Positions 1 to 8,973 are shown, counted from the first letter of the stretch. The stretch is DNA of 64,000 nt from AP-15 sp963755435 (GCA_963755435.1 CAVWJX010000005.1:806001-870000), one strand, 5' to 3'. The notes: generated from the letters alone by a model not told the origin. Translations and numbers: made by a program.

Positions 1-386
1 CGATCGACGAGGCGGTTCGGCCGCGGATCGCCATGGGCCGCGGCATCTCGGCGCGCGACTATCTGGGCGCCCTGCGCGAGCGCGATCAGGCGAAAGAGGA
101 TTTCGCCGCCGCGCTCGGCGACGTCGACGCGCTCTTGACCCCGACCACGACGAGTGCGGCGATCCCGCTCGACGCCGTCGACCAGAATTCGACGCCGGCG
201 CATTTCACCCGCTTCGTCAACGCGCTCGAACTGTGCGCGCTGGCCGTCCCCGACGGCTTTACCGCGACCGGGCTGCCCTTGTCGTTGCAGATCGTCTGCC
301 GCGGCTATGACGAGGCCAGCGCCCTGCGCATCGGCTGGGCCTATCAGCAAGCGAGCCAATGGCACGAACGCCGCCCGCCGGCATAG
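1..386 (+). CDS. Amidase family protein, C-terminal part (5' end outside window)
   Basis: The frame is open from base 3, so the gene begins upstream and only about the last 127 residues are here. The visible part matches the C-terminal region of amidase-signature hydrolases: a DALLTPTT stretch (about residues 43-50 of the visible part), then a segment ending in TGLPLSLQIV followed by a YDEASAL helix, as in GatA-like and acetamidase-type enzymes. The Ser-Ser-Lys catalytic core would lie in the missing part and cannot be checked. Such enzymes hydrolyse amide bonds in the cytoplasm; the substrate cannot be inferred. The stop is followed by a 33 bp gap to the oppositely oriented antitoxin gene. 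Confidence 0.8.
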   Translation, partial: IDEAVRPRIAMGRGISARDYLGALRERDQAKEDFAAALGDVDALLTPTTTSAAIPLDAVDQNSTPAHFTRFVNALELCALAVPDGFTATGLPLSLQIVCRGYDEASALRIGWAYQQASQWHERRPPA

Positions 387-419
387 CCGGCGCGCCAACG
401 GGGCCACGGCGGCCGGGAA

Positions 420-797
420 TCAGCCGGCCTTTGCCTCCCGCAACACGCGCATGACGCAATCCGGATCAGCCTCGATCACCCTGAGCAATGTCGAGGCAGG
501 CCCGGATGGGCGTCGGCGCCCCTGTTCGTATTGCTGCACCGTTGCGAGGGTAAAGCCAAAGCGCCGCGCGAACTGGGCCTGGCTTAATCCTAGTCTGGCG
601 CGAAGAGCGCGCACCTGCTCCGGCGTGTGCGGCGGAGAGATCGCTTCCGCTTCCGACAGTTCCTGATCGGTCCACGCATCCCCATCTTGGACTGCCTGCC
701 GCTCAATTTCTTCGTCGCTCGGGTGACGACGCGCCGCCAGCTTCGCCAAAAGCCTGGCCTCGTCGATATCAGCCCGGGTACGTCGCACGATACGCAT
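420..797 (-). CDS. XRE-type HTH antitoxin partnered with BrnT
   Basis: A 125-residue protein encoded just downstream of a BrnT-type toxin gene and overlapping its 3' end, the arrangement of type II toxin-antitoxin operons. The C-terminal half contains a helix-turn-helix of XRE/HigA type: helices around LRARLGLSQAQFARRFG and then TVQQYEQGRRRPSGPA. The acidic N-terminal 50 residues (DEEIERQ, WTDQEL) could be the toxin-binding arm. Canonical BrnA antitoxins use a ribbon-helix-helix domain, so the pairing is unusual. The start is ambiguous: ATG at 797 was chosen, and ATG at 818 gives 7 more residues. Neither has a strong ribosome-binding site, consistent with translational coupling. It probably autorepresses the operon, as such antitoxins usually do. 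Confidence 0.75.
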   Translation of the reverse strand: MRIVRRTRADIDEARLLAKLAARRHPSDEEIERQAVQDGDAWTDQELSEAEAISPPHTPEQVRALRARLGLSQAQFARRFGFTLATVQQYEQGRRRPSGPASTLLRVIEADPDCVMRVLREAKAG

Positions 798-1044
798 CTC
801 GTTCTTTTCTGTTCGCATAACGCAGGCTGATGATCCTGCGGGCCGCACCGCGCGGGGTATAGACGCAATGCAGGATCACGCTTCCAACAGACCCGATCGC
901 TCGGATGCGAGCTTCCCCATAATCACGTCGGTCGTCGACATGCTCCATGACCAAGCCGTCGAACAGCATGATTGCGAGTTCAAACGGCAAGCCGCGCTCT
1001 GCCTCATTCTGTGCGCTCTTCGCACCGTCCCACTCGAAATTCAC
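769..1044 (-). CDS. brnT: BrnT family toxin
   Basis: A 91-residue protein starting at a GTG with the family's opening pattern FEWDGAKSAQNEAERGLPFE, then a hydrophobic stretch ending in a DYGEARI strand, and a C-terminal RRIISLRYANRKERDAY segment. These are the conserved blocks of BrnT ribonuclease toxins (RelE-like fold), which block growth by cleaving RNA when the antitoxin is lost. The normal length is about 90 residues, so the gene looks intact. The toxin is first in the operon and its 3' end overlaps the antitoxin gene, the usual brnTA order. Confidence 0.85.
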   Translation of the reverse strand: MNFEWDGAKSAQNEAERGLPFELAIMLFDGLVMEHVDDRRDYGEARIRAIGSVGSVILHCVYTPRGAARRIISLRYANRKERDAYRATYPG

Positions 1045-1062
1045 TCGAGGTCGTCAGAAGTC

Positions 1063-1091
1063 GATATAGGACATGCGTCAATGACGTACAA
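1063..1091 (-). promoter_or_regulatory. Putative sigma-70 promoter of the brnT operon
   Basis: On the minus strand TTGTAC (1086-1091) and TATATC (1063-1068) are separated by 17 bp, about 20 bp before the GTG start of brnT. The six-base matches to consensus are partial and this is a visual call only. The gap is otherwise short and lies between brnT and the tail of the hydrolase gene at 1098. Confidence 0.3.
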
Positions 1092-1097
1092 GCACCG

Positions 1098-1910
1098 TCA
1101 CGCACCGAGGCCGAAGCGGCGGGTCAGGAAGTCGAGCACGTCGGCGGCGCAGCGGTCGGGAAAGGCGTCGCAGATGTTGTGCGGCGCGCCATCGTAGACC
1201 CGCATTTCGACATCGGGAACAAGGCGGCGGAACGGCTCATAATTCGCGGTCGAGCCGATCGGCTCGGCGCCGGGGACGACAACGAGCGTCGGACATTGGA
1301 TGCGGCCGAGCTCGCCGCTCCAATCGTAGCTCGCCATCAGCAGGACGAATTTGCCGATATAGGCCAGGTCGTTCCGGGCGGCTTCGTCGAGAAACCATTC
1401 GACCAGCCCGGGATCGACCTGATCGAGCGGCAACCGGTCGGCAATGGTCTCGGCGAGAAAGCCGCGCAGGCCTTTGGCCTGGATCTGCGGGATCCAGCTC
1501 GGCGCCTGGCTGTTCTTGAGCCCCGGGGTCGAGCCGAACAGCATCAGGCTGCGCACCCGCTCGGGTCGATTCATCGCCAATTGCTGGCCGAGATAGCCGC
1601 CGGCCGAATTGCCGACGATATGGGCGCTCGGCAGGCCCAGATGGTCCATCAGCCCGGCGACGTCGGCGACGATGCGTTCGAGGGTCAGCGCCCGGTCGGC
1701 CGGCGGGATCTCCGAGCCGCCATGCCCGCGCAAATCCATCCGCACCACCCGATAGTGGCGGGCGAGTGCTGGAACCCAGGCGTAATAGCGCTTGGCGCTG
1801 CCCATCGCCGCGTGGAGCAGCAATAGGGTCGGCGCCTGCTTCCAGGGGTCGGTGAAATCGTCGATCATATAAGCAAGGTGCAGGCCGTCGGTCGTGGTAA
1901 AGCTTGCCAT
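1098..1910 (-). CDS. Alpha/beta hydrolase
   Basis: A 270-residue alpha/beta-hydrolase-fold protein. Visible elements are the strand plus oxyanion region LLLLHAAMGS (about residues 29-38), the RGHGGS turn (about 61-66), and the nucleophile elbow VGNSAGG with Ser102. The catalytic His is probably in the late DGAPHNICDAFP segment. The acid residue is less obvious: the usual Asp strand reads VVVPGAEP. The first ATG gives nine extra residues, but the ATG at 1910 was chosen because it follows an AGGAGG-like stretch. It diverges from the P450 gene with 75 bp between starts, so they may share a regulatory region. Cytoplasmic esterase or C-C hydrolase activity is likely; the substrate is unknown. Confidence 0.85.
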   Translation of the reverse strand: MASFTTTDGLHLAYMIDDFTDPWKQAPTLLLLHAAMGSAKRYYAWVPALARHYRVVRMDLRGHGGSEIPPADRALTLERIVADVAGLMDHLGLPSAHIVGNSAGGYLGQQLAMNRPERVRSLMLFGSTPGLKNSQAPSWIPQIQAKGLRGFLAETIADRLPLDQVDPGLVEWFLDEAARNDLAYIGKFVLLMASYDWSGELGRIQCPTLVVVPGAEPIGSTANYEPFRRLVPDVEMRVYDGAPHNICDAFPDRCAADVLDFLTRRFGLGA

Positions 1911-1985
1911 CGGGCACCTCCTCCAATCCGCCCGCATGGGCTTCGGTTCTGGTGGGTTGGACCAACATAAGGAGTTTGCAGGCGC

Positions 1986-3365
1986 TTGCAGCGGCTCTCA
2001 CTGCCCACGGTGCCGATTCCGGTAATGCCGCCGCGGCCGGCACGCGCGCTGCCGCTGTTGCAGTTTCTCAAGACCGCCGCGACCAACACCATCGCCGTCT
2101 GCGACGAGGAACTGTTCGACACGTTATTCGTCGCGCGCCGCTATTTGCACCAGCGCGTGTTTTTTGTCAGCGATCCGGAGGGCATCAAACGGGTCTTCCT
2201 CGACAATGTCGAGAATTACCCGCGCGTCGCTCGCATTCGCCGTCTGTTCGCGGCGGAACTGGGCACCGGCTCGCTGGCCAGCGAAGGCGAGACATGGTGG
2301 CGTCACCGCCGGGTCGCTGCGCCGACCGTCGACCGGCGGGCGATCGCGCCCGAGATTCCGGCGCTGATCCGGCTGAGCGAAGCGGCCGCCGACGAAATCG
2401 AGCAGCGCGCGCGCGACGAAACCTTCGATATTGAGCTCTTGATCGTCCGCCTGCTGATTGGCTTGTGGAACCAGGTGGTCACCGGCCAGGACCCCGGCGC
2501 CACATCGATGCTGAATGCCCTTTCGAAGGTTCCGCGCAAGCCGCGCCTGTCCGATCTCGCCGGCGTCGCGCGGCTCCTGGAGCCTCTCCGGCCGCGCGAG
2601 AGACGCGGTCGCCGACGGCTGGAGTTCGACGATCGGCTTCAGGCGTTGATCGCCGAACGGTCGGCACCGGGTTACACCGGTCCCTATGATCTGATCTGGC
2701 GATTACTCAACACGCCGGACCGCAAGACCGGCGCGGTCTTGCCGAGGGATGAGGTACGTGACGAGGCCGCGAGCCTGATCGCTGGCGGCGTGTCGCCGAC
2801 GGTGCGGGCCCTGACTTGGGTCTGGTACCTGCTGGCCCTCGACCCGGGTGTCGAAACCCGCCTGCATGCCGAGCTCGATAGGGTCGTGCGGGGCGGGCCG
2901 CTTACCCCGGACCATCTGCCGCAGCTCGCCTATCTGCGCCAGGTGATCGAGGAGACGATGCGGCTCTATCCGCCGATCCCGGGGATCCCGCGTCAGGCGG
3001 CGGCCGATGATGTGCTGTGCGGCCACCACGTGCCCGGCGGGTCGATCGTCGCGATCCTGCCTTGGGTCGTGCATCGCCACCGTCGGCTGTGGACCGACCC
3101 GGACCGGTTCGATCCTGACAATTTCAGCCTGGAGCGGCGGGCCACGCGCCATCGTTTCGCTTACCTGCCGTTCTCCGCCGGCCCGCGGGTGTGTGTCGGC
3201 GCCGGGTTTGCCATGACGCAGATGACGATCGTCGTCGCCGAGCTGGCGCGGCGCTTCCGCTTTCGCCTCGCGGCCGACCACCCGGTAGTGCCGGTCGGCC
3301 ACATCAGCCTGCGCCCTTATGGCGGCCTGCATGTCACGGTGGAGCGTCGGCGTGCCGCCCTGTGA
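1986..3365 (+). CDS. Cytochrome P450
   Basis: A 459-residue soluble P450 starting at TTG 1986, with AAGGAG at 1969-1974. The heme-binding loop FSAGPRVCVGAGFA has the thiolate ligand at Cys403, and the K-helix ExxR is Glu323-Arg326 (EETMR). The I-helix, which normally reads (A/G)Gx(D/E)T(T/S), here reads AGGVSPT at residues 266-272: the acidic residue of the oxygen-activating acid-alcohol pair is missing, although Thr272 remains. Bacterial class I P450s need a ferredoxin and reductase; neither gene is nearby. It is followed after 114 bp by a B12-type radical SAM gene on the same strand, suggesting joint modification of one substrate, perhaps a terpenoid or lipid (inference). Confidence 0.93.
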   Translation: MQRLSLPTVPIPVMPPRPARALPLLQFLKTAATNTIAVCDEELFDTLFVARRYLHQRVFFVSDPEGIKRVFLDNVENYPRVARIRRLFAAELGTGSLASEGETWWRHRRVAAPTVDRRAIAPEIPALIRLSEAAADEIEQRARDETFDIELLIVRLLIGLWNQVVTGQDPGATSMLNALSKVPRKPRLSDLAGVARLLEPLRPRERRGRRRLEFDDRLQALIAERSAPGYTGPYDLIWRLLNTPDRKTGAVLPRDEVRDEAASLIAGGVSPTVRALTWVWYLLALDPGVETRLHAELDRVVRGGPLTPDHLPQLAYLRQVIEETMRLYPPIPGIPRQAAADDVLCGHHVPGGSIVAILPWVVHRHRRLWTDPDRFDPDNFSLERRATRHRFAYLPFSAGPRVCVGAGFAMTQMTIVVAELARRFRFRLAADHPVVPVGHISLRPYGGLHVTVERRRAAL

Positions 3366-3479
3366 GGCACGCCCATCCTCGCGGGCCGTGCGCCGCCGCT
3401 CGCCAAATCGGCGAAGCAGCGCTAGGGTCGCTTCTCACGCTCGCCGCGAATGGGGCTGGCGAGCCGCCGGGATGACCGC

Positions 3480-5063
3480 ATGGCCGATATTGTTCTGATA
3501 AACCCGCGTTTTGACGTTTCGTACTGGGGGCTGGAGTATGCAGTGCCGTTTCTGGGCGTCAAGGCGGTCCTGCCGGTCGCCTGTTTGCCGCTGGTGGCGG
3601 CGTTGACCCCGGCCGAGCACCGCGTCACGCTCGTCGACGAGAATATCGAACCGATCGATTTCGCCCGATGCGCGCGAGCGGACATTGTCGGGATTACCGG
3701 CATGAACGTGCAGCGCCGGCGGATGCGCGAGATCCTGGCCGAGCTGAAATCGCGTGATGTGTTCACCGTGGTCGGGGGCCCGTACGTCACCGTCCAGGAA
3801 GGGGATATCGCTGATCTCGCGGATGTCGTCTTTATCGGCGAGGCCGAACAGACCTGGCCACGTTTTCTCGCCGAATGGCACGAGGGTCGCCATCAGCGCC
3901 GTTACGAGCAGGCCGAACGGACCGACATGGCGACGGTCCCGGCGCCCCGCCTCGACCTGTTGAAGATGAAGAAATATGCTTTTGCCAGTGTGCAGTTTTC
4001 CCGTGGCTGCCCGTTTTCATGCGAGTTCTGCGACATCATCGTGACCTTTGGCCGGCGGCCGCGGATCAAGACTTCCGCCCAGGTATTGGCCGAACTCGAC
4101 GCGATCGTCGCGGCAGGCATGAATTTCGCCTTTGTCGTCGACGACAACCTGATCGGCAATAAACGGGCAATAAAGGCGGTGCTGCGCGAGGTCGTCGCAT
4201 GGCAGCAGGCAAAAGGCTATCCGCTGATGTTCGCGACCGAGGCGTCGGTCGATCTGGCGGACGAGCCGGAGCTGATGCAGCTGATGGTAGACGCCAATTT
4301 CAGCGATGTTTTCGTCGGTATCGAAAGCCCGAACGAGGCGTCCCTGCGCGAAACCAAAAAGACGCAAAATCTGCGCGATCGCGGCGGCACGATGCTCGAC
4401 AAGGTGCATCGCATCCAGGACGCCGGAATGGAGGTGTGGTGCGGGATCATTGTCGGTTTCGACAACGACGACCCCAGCATTTTCGAGGCGCAGAGGCAAT
4501 TCGTACAGGACTCGCGGATCGTCAACGCAATCGTGAACATGCTGGTGGCGATCCCGCGGACTCCACTTTACCAGCGGCTCGCCGCTGAAGGCCGGCTGGA
4601 CGCCGCGGGCGACCCGGCGGATTTCGGGGCGTTTGGCACTAATGTCCTGCCGCTGCGGCTCAGCCGAGACGAGTTGCGATCCGGATATGTCGAGCTGATG
4701 CGCGACCTCAACGCGCCGGCGGCGTTTTTCGGGCGGGTCGAGGCGCTCTATATCGACGCCCGTCTGCAAGTCGGACGAACTCGGGCCGCCTATATGCGCC
4801 GCCATCCACTGCGCCGCCTGCGGCTCAACGCGCGGCTGCTGTTCGAATCGGCCGGGATCCTGGCGCTGTTGACGTGGGGTGTGCCGGATAAGGCATTGCG
4901 CCGCGAATACCGGCACTGGATCCTGCGGGTTGCCCGGCGCCGCCGCGACAACCCGGAAATCATCCAGAGCTGCGCCATCAAATGCGCGATGCATTATCAC
5001 ATTCACCGGATGATCGAGCAGATGGATGCGGTGCCTCCGCTCGCGGTACCGCAGGCCGCCTGA
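3480..5063 (+). CDS. B12-binding radical SAM protein, HpnP-like
   Basis: A 527-residue protein with an N-terminal cobalamin-binding Rossmann domain (about 1-140, ending in a VVGGPYVT and VFIGEAE pattern), then a radical SAM domain whose cluster ligands are Cys177, Cys181 and Cys184 (GCPFSCEFC), and a C-terminal region resembling DUF4070. The order and motifs such as VDDNLIGNK, TEASVDLAD, VGIESPNEASLRETKK and IVGFDNDD resemble the family that includes the hopanoid C-2 methylase HpnP. The canonical DxHxxG cobalamin ligand motif is not seen, as in several methylases of this class. It may methylate a hopanoid or another unactivated carbon; the exact substrate is not decided by sequence. ATG 3480 was chosen over ATG 3450 because homology begins at ADIVLINP. 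Confidence 0.85.
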   Translation: MADIVLINPRFDVSYWGLEYAVPFLGVKAVLPVACLPLVAALTPAEHRVTLVDENIEPIDFARCARADIVGITGMNVQRRRMREILAELKSRDVFTVVGGPYVTVQEGDIADLADVVFIGEAEQTWPRFLAEWHEGRHQRRYEQAERTDMATVPAPRLDLLKMKKYAFASVQFSRGCPFSCEFCDIIVTFGRRPRIKTSAQVLAELDAIVAAGMNFAFVVDDNLIGNKRAIKAVLREVVAWQQAKGYPLMFATEASVDLADEPELMQLMVDANFSDVFVGIESPNEASLRETKKTQNLRDRGGTMLDKVHRIQDAGMEVWCGIIVGFDNDDPSIFEAQRQFVQDSRIVNAIVNMLVAIPRTPLYQRLAAEGRLDAAGDPADFGAFGTNVLPLRLSRDELRSGYVELMRDLNAPAAFFGRVEALYIDARLQVGRTRAAYMRRHPLRRLRLNARLLFESAGILALLTWGVPDKALRREYRHWILRVARRRRDNPEIIQSCAIKCAMHYHIHRMIEQMDAVPPLAVPQAA

Positions 5064-5120
5064 GCATCCGCGCCGTCGATCGGCGAAGCCCGGGATCGGC
5101 GCATTTGCATGGGAGAAGTC

Positions 5121-6155
5121 ATGAAAATCGGCATTTTCCTGACCGGCCAGCACCCGCCCGGCAGCGACATCCTCGCCGAGCTCGAAGGCCAGTACGCGAT
5201 GACCCGCCTCGCGCGCGACCGCGGCTGGGACGCCGTCGCCAGCGGCCAGCATTATCTGAGCGAGGGCGTGCGCCAATTGCAGCTGATCCCGTTTCTGGCG
5301 CGGCTCGCGGCCGAGGCCGGGGAGATGACCGGCATCGCCGGGGTATTGCTGGCCGGCCTGCACAATCCGGTCGGGGTCGCCGAGTGCATCGCCTCGCTCG
5401 ACGCGATCTGGCGCGGCAATTTCGTCTTCGGCGTCGGGCTCGGCTATCGCGAGACCGAGTTTGACGCGTTCGGCGTGCCGAAGGGCCAGCGGGTGCGCCG
5501 CTTCGAGCAATGCCTCGACGTGGTGCGGCGCCTCTGGACCGAGGACAAGGTCAGCTTCGAGAACGACATCTGCAAGCTGGTCGACGCGACCGCGACCTGC
5601 CGGCCGGTGCAGAAGCCCTATCCGCCGATCTGGATCGCCGCCAACAGCGACGCCGCGGTGCGCCGCGCCGCGCGCCTCGGCGACAGCCTTTTTATCAACC
5701 CGCATGCGACGATGGCGGTCATCACCGGGCAGATGGCGCTCTACCGCGACGAACTCGCGCGCCACGGCAAGCCGTTCCCCAAGGTATTGCCCTATCTGCG
5801 CGAGATTTTCTGCGCCAAGGACAAGGCGACCGCGCTCGAGATGGCCGGGCCCTACCTCGCCGCGAAATATCAGACCTACGCGCAATGGGGGCAGGACCAG
5901 GTGTTGCCCGGCCAAGACTCGTTCCGCCAATCGCTCGACGCGCTCACGCGAGACCGCTTCGTGCTCGGCAGCCCCGAGGAATGCTATGAGGAATTGCGGC
6001 CCTGCTGGGAACAGGCGGGCGCCAACTTCCTGATCTTCCGCACGCATTGGAGCGGTATGCCGGTCAGCCACGCGCTCGCCAGCATGCGATTGATCAGCGA
6101 CGAATTATTGCCGGCGCTGCGCCAGGTCGCGCCGGCGGGCGGCTCTCGCACCTGA
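5121..6155 (+). CDS. LLM class flavin-dependent oxidoreductase
   Basis: A 344-residue luciferase-like (TIM-barrel) monooxygenase. It opens with KIGIFLTGQHPPGSD, carries the family blocks AGVLLAGLHNPVGVAE, FVFGVGLGYRETEFDAFG and a PIWIAANSDAAVRRAARLGD segment that lines the flavin pocket. Length is normal for the family. An ATG 12 bases earlier is in frame, but GGAGAAG at 5112-5118 sits correctly before ATG 5121. These enzymes use reduced FMN or F420 to oxygenate or reduce small molecules. It lies 57 bp after the radical SAM gene on the same strand and could belong to the same transcription unit. Confidence 0.88.
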   Translation: MKIGIFLTGQHPPGSDILAELEGQYAMTRLARDRGWDAVASGQHYLSEGVRQLQLIPFLARLAAEAGEMTGIAGVLLAGLHNPVGVAECIASLDAIWRGNFVFGVGLGYRETEFDAFGVPKGQRVRRFEQCLDVVRRLWTEDKVSFENDICKLVDATATCRPVQKPYPPIWIAANSDAAVRRAARLGDSLFINPHATMAVITGQMALYRDELARHGKPFPKVLPYLREIFCAKDKATALEMAGPYLAAKYQTYAQWGQDQVLPGQDSFRQSLDALTRDRFVLGSPEECYEELRPCWEQAGANFLIFRTHWSGMPVSHALASMRLISDELLPALRQVAPAGGSRT

Positions 6156-6384
6156 CCGGCTGCAACTCAGCGATTGTTGACACCGCAAAGTGCTTCAAGA
6201 ACGGGCGCTTTCGAGAGACGAAGGCGGTTTAGCTTTCTCCGCCGTCGAGCGGGTCCGACGGGACATGCCAGAATGCGCCTATGCGACCCATCAAATGTCG
6301 ACACAGTGAGGGCGCATAGCAGCGCGGAAAACACAAGGTTGACTTTGGTACAGCACGCAATCCGATTTCTGAGGCCGATCAGAC

Positions 6385-7125
6385 TCAGCGACTTGCGAAC
6401 AGCGCGTCGCACCAACCTGCGCGATCATTCTGATAGTGAAACTCATAGAATGATACTAACGAGAATCCTCGCTCGGTAAGAAACCGATAGATCTCGTCCA
6501 AGCTTGGTTGTTCTTTATACATGTCGCAGAAGATAATCTCCATGAGCACAAAGCCGATTCTCCCTTGGCGTAGCATGTCCTCGCCGCCGCGTAGCACCTC
6601 CAAATCGAATCCCTGAGTATCCACCTTTAATATGTCGATCCGCTCCACCGCGTTCTCGATACAGTATTCGTCTAAAGTACCGACGGTCACCGCCGTCTTC
6701 TGTTTCACCGTGCCCCAGCTGTCGGGCCCTAATTCGAGCAACGAGCTCATAACAGATTCGGTGTTCTCGATGAGATGTGCCGTTCCTCCCCGATGGCCGA
6801 GCGCAACATTATTTAGCACCAAGTCAGGGATGCCTTTTGTCGCCGCGCGCAGCCGCTCAAAAGTGTCGGAAGCGGGCTCGAACGCATGGATCATCGGATG
6901 GTCGAAAAAGGCCCTAATCTGCCGGACAGTTTGTCCTGCATTTGCTCCGACGTCGAACACTGTGGGGCGCGCGATCGCGCTGGTCAGCTGCCGCATGTCA
7001 TGAAACGGGTTGATCCCAGTGACCTTGCCGCCCGGCAGTTTTTGAATTTCGAACCCAAACTTCCGAAGTCGTGTCCTTATCGCCTGCTTGATAGTCTGAT
7101 TGGTGCTCAACAAGGAAATCTTCAT
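6385..7125 (-). CDS. FkbM family SAM-dependent methyltransferase
   Basis: A 246-residue protein with the class I methyltransferase motif VFDVGANAGQT (Asp58), the acidic motif AFEPASDTFERL, and the FkbM hallmark DILKVDTQGFDLEVLRGGE near residue 180. FkbM enzymes O-methylate sugars, polyketides or other hydroxyl groups. GAGGGT directly precedes the ATG. Base composition is clearly less G+C-rich than the neighbours (AT-rich codons such as AAT, ATA and TTT are common), suggesting recent acquisition. It has no sugar-biosynthesis neighbours, so its substrate is unknown. It is separated by 229 bp from the LLM gene and by 340 bp from the broken propeller gene. Confidence 0.88.
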   Translation of the reverse strand: MKISLLSTNQTIKQAIRTRLRKFGFEIQKLPGGKVTGINPFHDMRQLTSAIARPTVFDVGANAGQTVRQIRAFFDHPMIHAFEPASDTFERLRAATKGIPDLVLNNVALGHRGGTAHLIENTESVMSSLLELGPDSWGTVKQKTAVTVGTLDEYCIENAVERIDILKVDTQGFDLEVLRGGEDMLRQGRIGFVLMEIIFCDMYKEQPSLDEIYRFLTERGFSLVSFYEFHYQNDRAGWCDALFASR

Positions 7126-7465
7126 ACCCTCATTTTTGAAAACGATGATCGGAAGCTGTCAAGCTGAATATGCAAGTGAGACTTACGTCTTGCTTGGAAA
7201 TGCTTTTCCCGGAAGGCGCCTTATGTGCCGATTTTGACAGCGCTTCCGGCCAGTGCAGACCTCTGCCATGCCGCACCGTTGCACACCGTAATCCCATGAC
7301 CATGACGCAGGAGGACGCAGAGACAGAGCTTGCGAGTGGCGCGGGCGAATCTGTCGAACAGAGGCGGCGCGGGAGACATTCGGTTCGCATTGCCCGGCGT
7401 CTGGCGCAGCGTATCCGGGCGGCGCTTCCCATCGCTGACGACAGCGTCCCGGTTCGAAAAGTAGC
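7126..7465. other. 340 bp gap without a convincing gene
   Basis: Lies between the start of the FkbM gene and the 3' end of the broken beta-propeller gene. Open frames on both strands here lack codon bias and recognisable motifs. Part of the gap is also read by the out-of-frame extension of the propeller gene. No hairpin with a T-run was seen. Confidence 0.5.
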
Positions 7466-8784
7466 TCAATAAGCGGCAAGCCCTTGGGCGCCCTCGTTGA
7501 CAGGCAAGCCGCCAACCGCCGGGAGCGCCGCCAGCGAGCCGTTCTGCAGGTCGACCTGGAAGGCCTCGACGGTGCCGCTGCCGCTGTTCAGCACATAGAG
7601 GAAGCTGGCGCCGCGGTCGGCCGATGACCGCCAGATCGTTGGGTCCGCTGGCGCCCGCTGCAACCGCCGCAAGGAGCGTCAGACTTCCATTCGGTGCAAC
7701 CGTAAACGATGAAAGGCTATTGCTCAAATTATTGGAGACATAGGCGTATCGCCCCGTAATGGGTTCGAGTGCGACCCAGCAGGTCGCCGTTCCTCCATCG
7801 CTTATATCCGCGCTGATCTCTTGCAAGGCGCCGGTTGTCGTGATCGTGAATGACGAGACCGCTCCTGTGCCGAGCGTGGGAATGCTCGTGGCTTCGCCAA
7901 AAGGCTCGGCAACGATCATGTGCCCCTGCCGGTCGAAAGCAAAACCAAAATAGGTCGGTAACGCCGGCCCTGGGGCCTGGGTTATCATCGGTGCGCCATT
8001 TTCACCGACCGGAAAGACGTAGATCGAGTTGGTTCCCTTGACCGTCACGACCAACTGATTCCCGTCGGGCGTGAACTGCACCCGTGCCGGCGAGCGGACG
8101 TAGGCAGGCGGGTTCCGGCCACAATTGTAACTCGGCGTTGGAAGCCCGGAGACGGGGCAGTTCACGCCGGTGCCGGTGCCGTTAAGGGGGCCCGGGTCTA
8201 TTATTGATTGCACGGAATTCCGGAGCAGGCTCATTTTGCCAAAACTGTTCACTGTGAACCCGGTAATATTGGGGCTCGCGCCACAGAAGGGGCTGCTGCC
8301 CGGCCCGCCCGCGTTGAGTACGTAGAGCAGATCTCCGTAATTTCCACGGCCGTCCAATGTCTTGACAGCCAGGCTGTTTGGAAACAAGCCGCCGGACTTA
8401 ACCCGGTCCGCGAACCTCAACTTGCCATTGCTCGTCACCAGGAACGCGGTAACGGTGCCTTGTTGACAGTCTTGGTCGTTTTCCGCGAGGCTCTCGGCGT
8501 TGACGGCGAACAGCAAATGATGCGCCTTGTCCAATACAAGGCTGCCCTGAGAACCCAGCGAGTCCGCGGGGTCCAGTTGGGCGCCGCTCCCGCTGCCGCG
8601 AGTTGCGATCGTCTGTATCAGGTTCAGCGTTCCATCACTTGCGCGATGCCAGACCAGTATCTGGTTGTTCCCGATCGCATTGGTCATCGCGTACACCGTC
8701 CCGTCCGCCCACGCCTCGGCTGCGGCCAACGGAGCAAAATAGTGCGCAAATCAAAAGCTTGGTCAGATTGCGAAGCACCGGCAT
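7466..8784 (-). pseudogene. Secreted beta-propeller (lactonase-like/YVTN) protein, two frameshifts
   Basis: The product would be about 438 residues: a signal peptide (MPVLRNLTKLLICALF, ATG at 8784 after AAAGGA) and a repeated-blade propeller with motifs such as LLYVLNAGGPGSSPFCG, FTPDGNQLVVTVKGTNSIYVFP, FAFDRQGHMIVAEPFGEATS, RYAYVSNNLSN and FLYVLNSGSGTVEAF. It resembles 6-phosphogluconolactonase-like or YVTN-repeat secreted proteins. Two one-base frameshifts interrupt it: near 8728-8732, joining CALFCSV to AAAEAWADG, and near 7617-7624, joining NDLAVIG to DRGASFLYVLN. Each is repaired by deleting one base of a GG or CC pair. Whether it is a true pseudogene or a consensus error is open. Function is otherwise unknown. 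Confidence 0.75.
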
Positions 8785-8973
8785 CCCCTGAATATCCTTT
8801 TACCCGACGACGCCTTAGGGTTTCACCGGAGAGTTGATGAATCCTTGCGCTGGATTCACCGTCGACGCAACACGAATCGGATTCCCACCTCCCCTTCGAG
8901 CGGCGGACCTCCTTGGGACGACCGCCCGCAACGTGCGGGCGGCCAGGGTGCGAAGGGCGGAGGCGATGCGCGG

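Noticed and set aside
6176..6230. Partial hairpin GGCGG/CCGCC downstream of the LLM gene
   Set aside because: The stem is imperfect and no T-tail is present on either strand.
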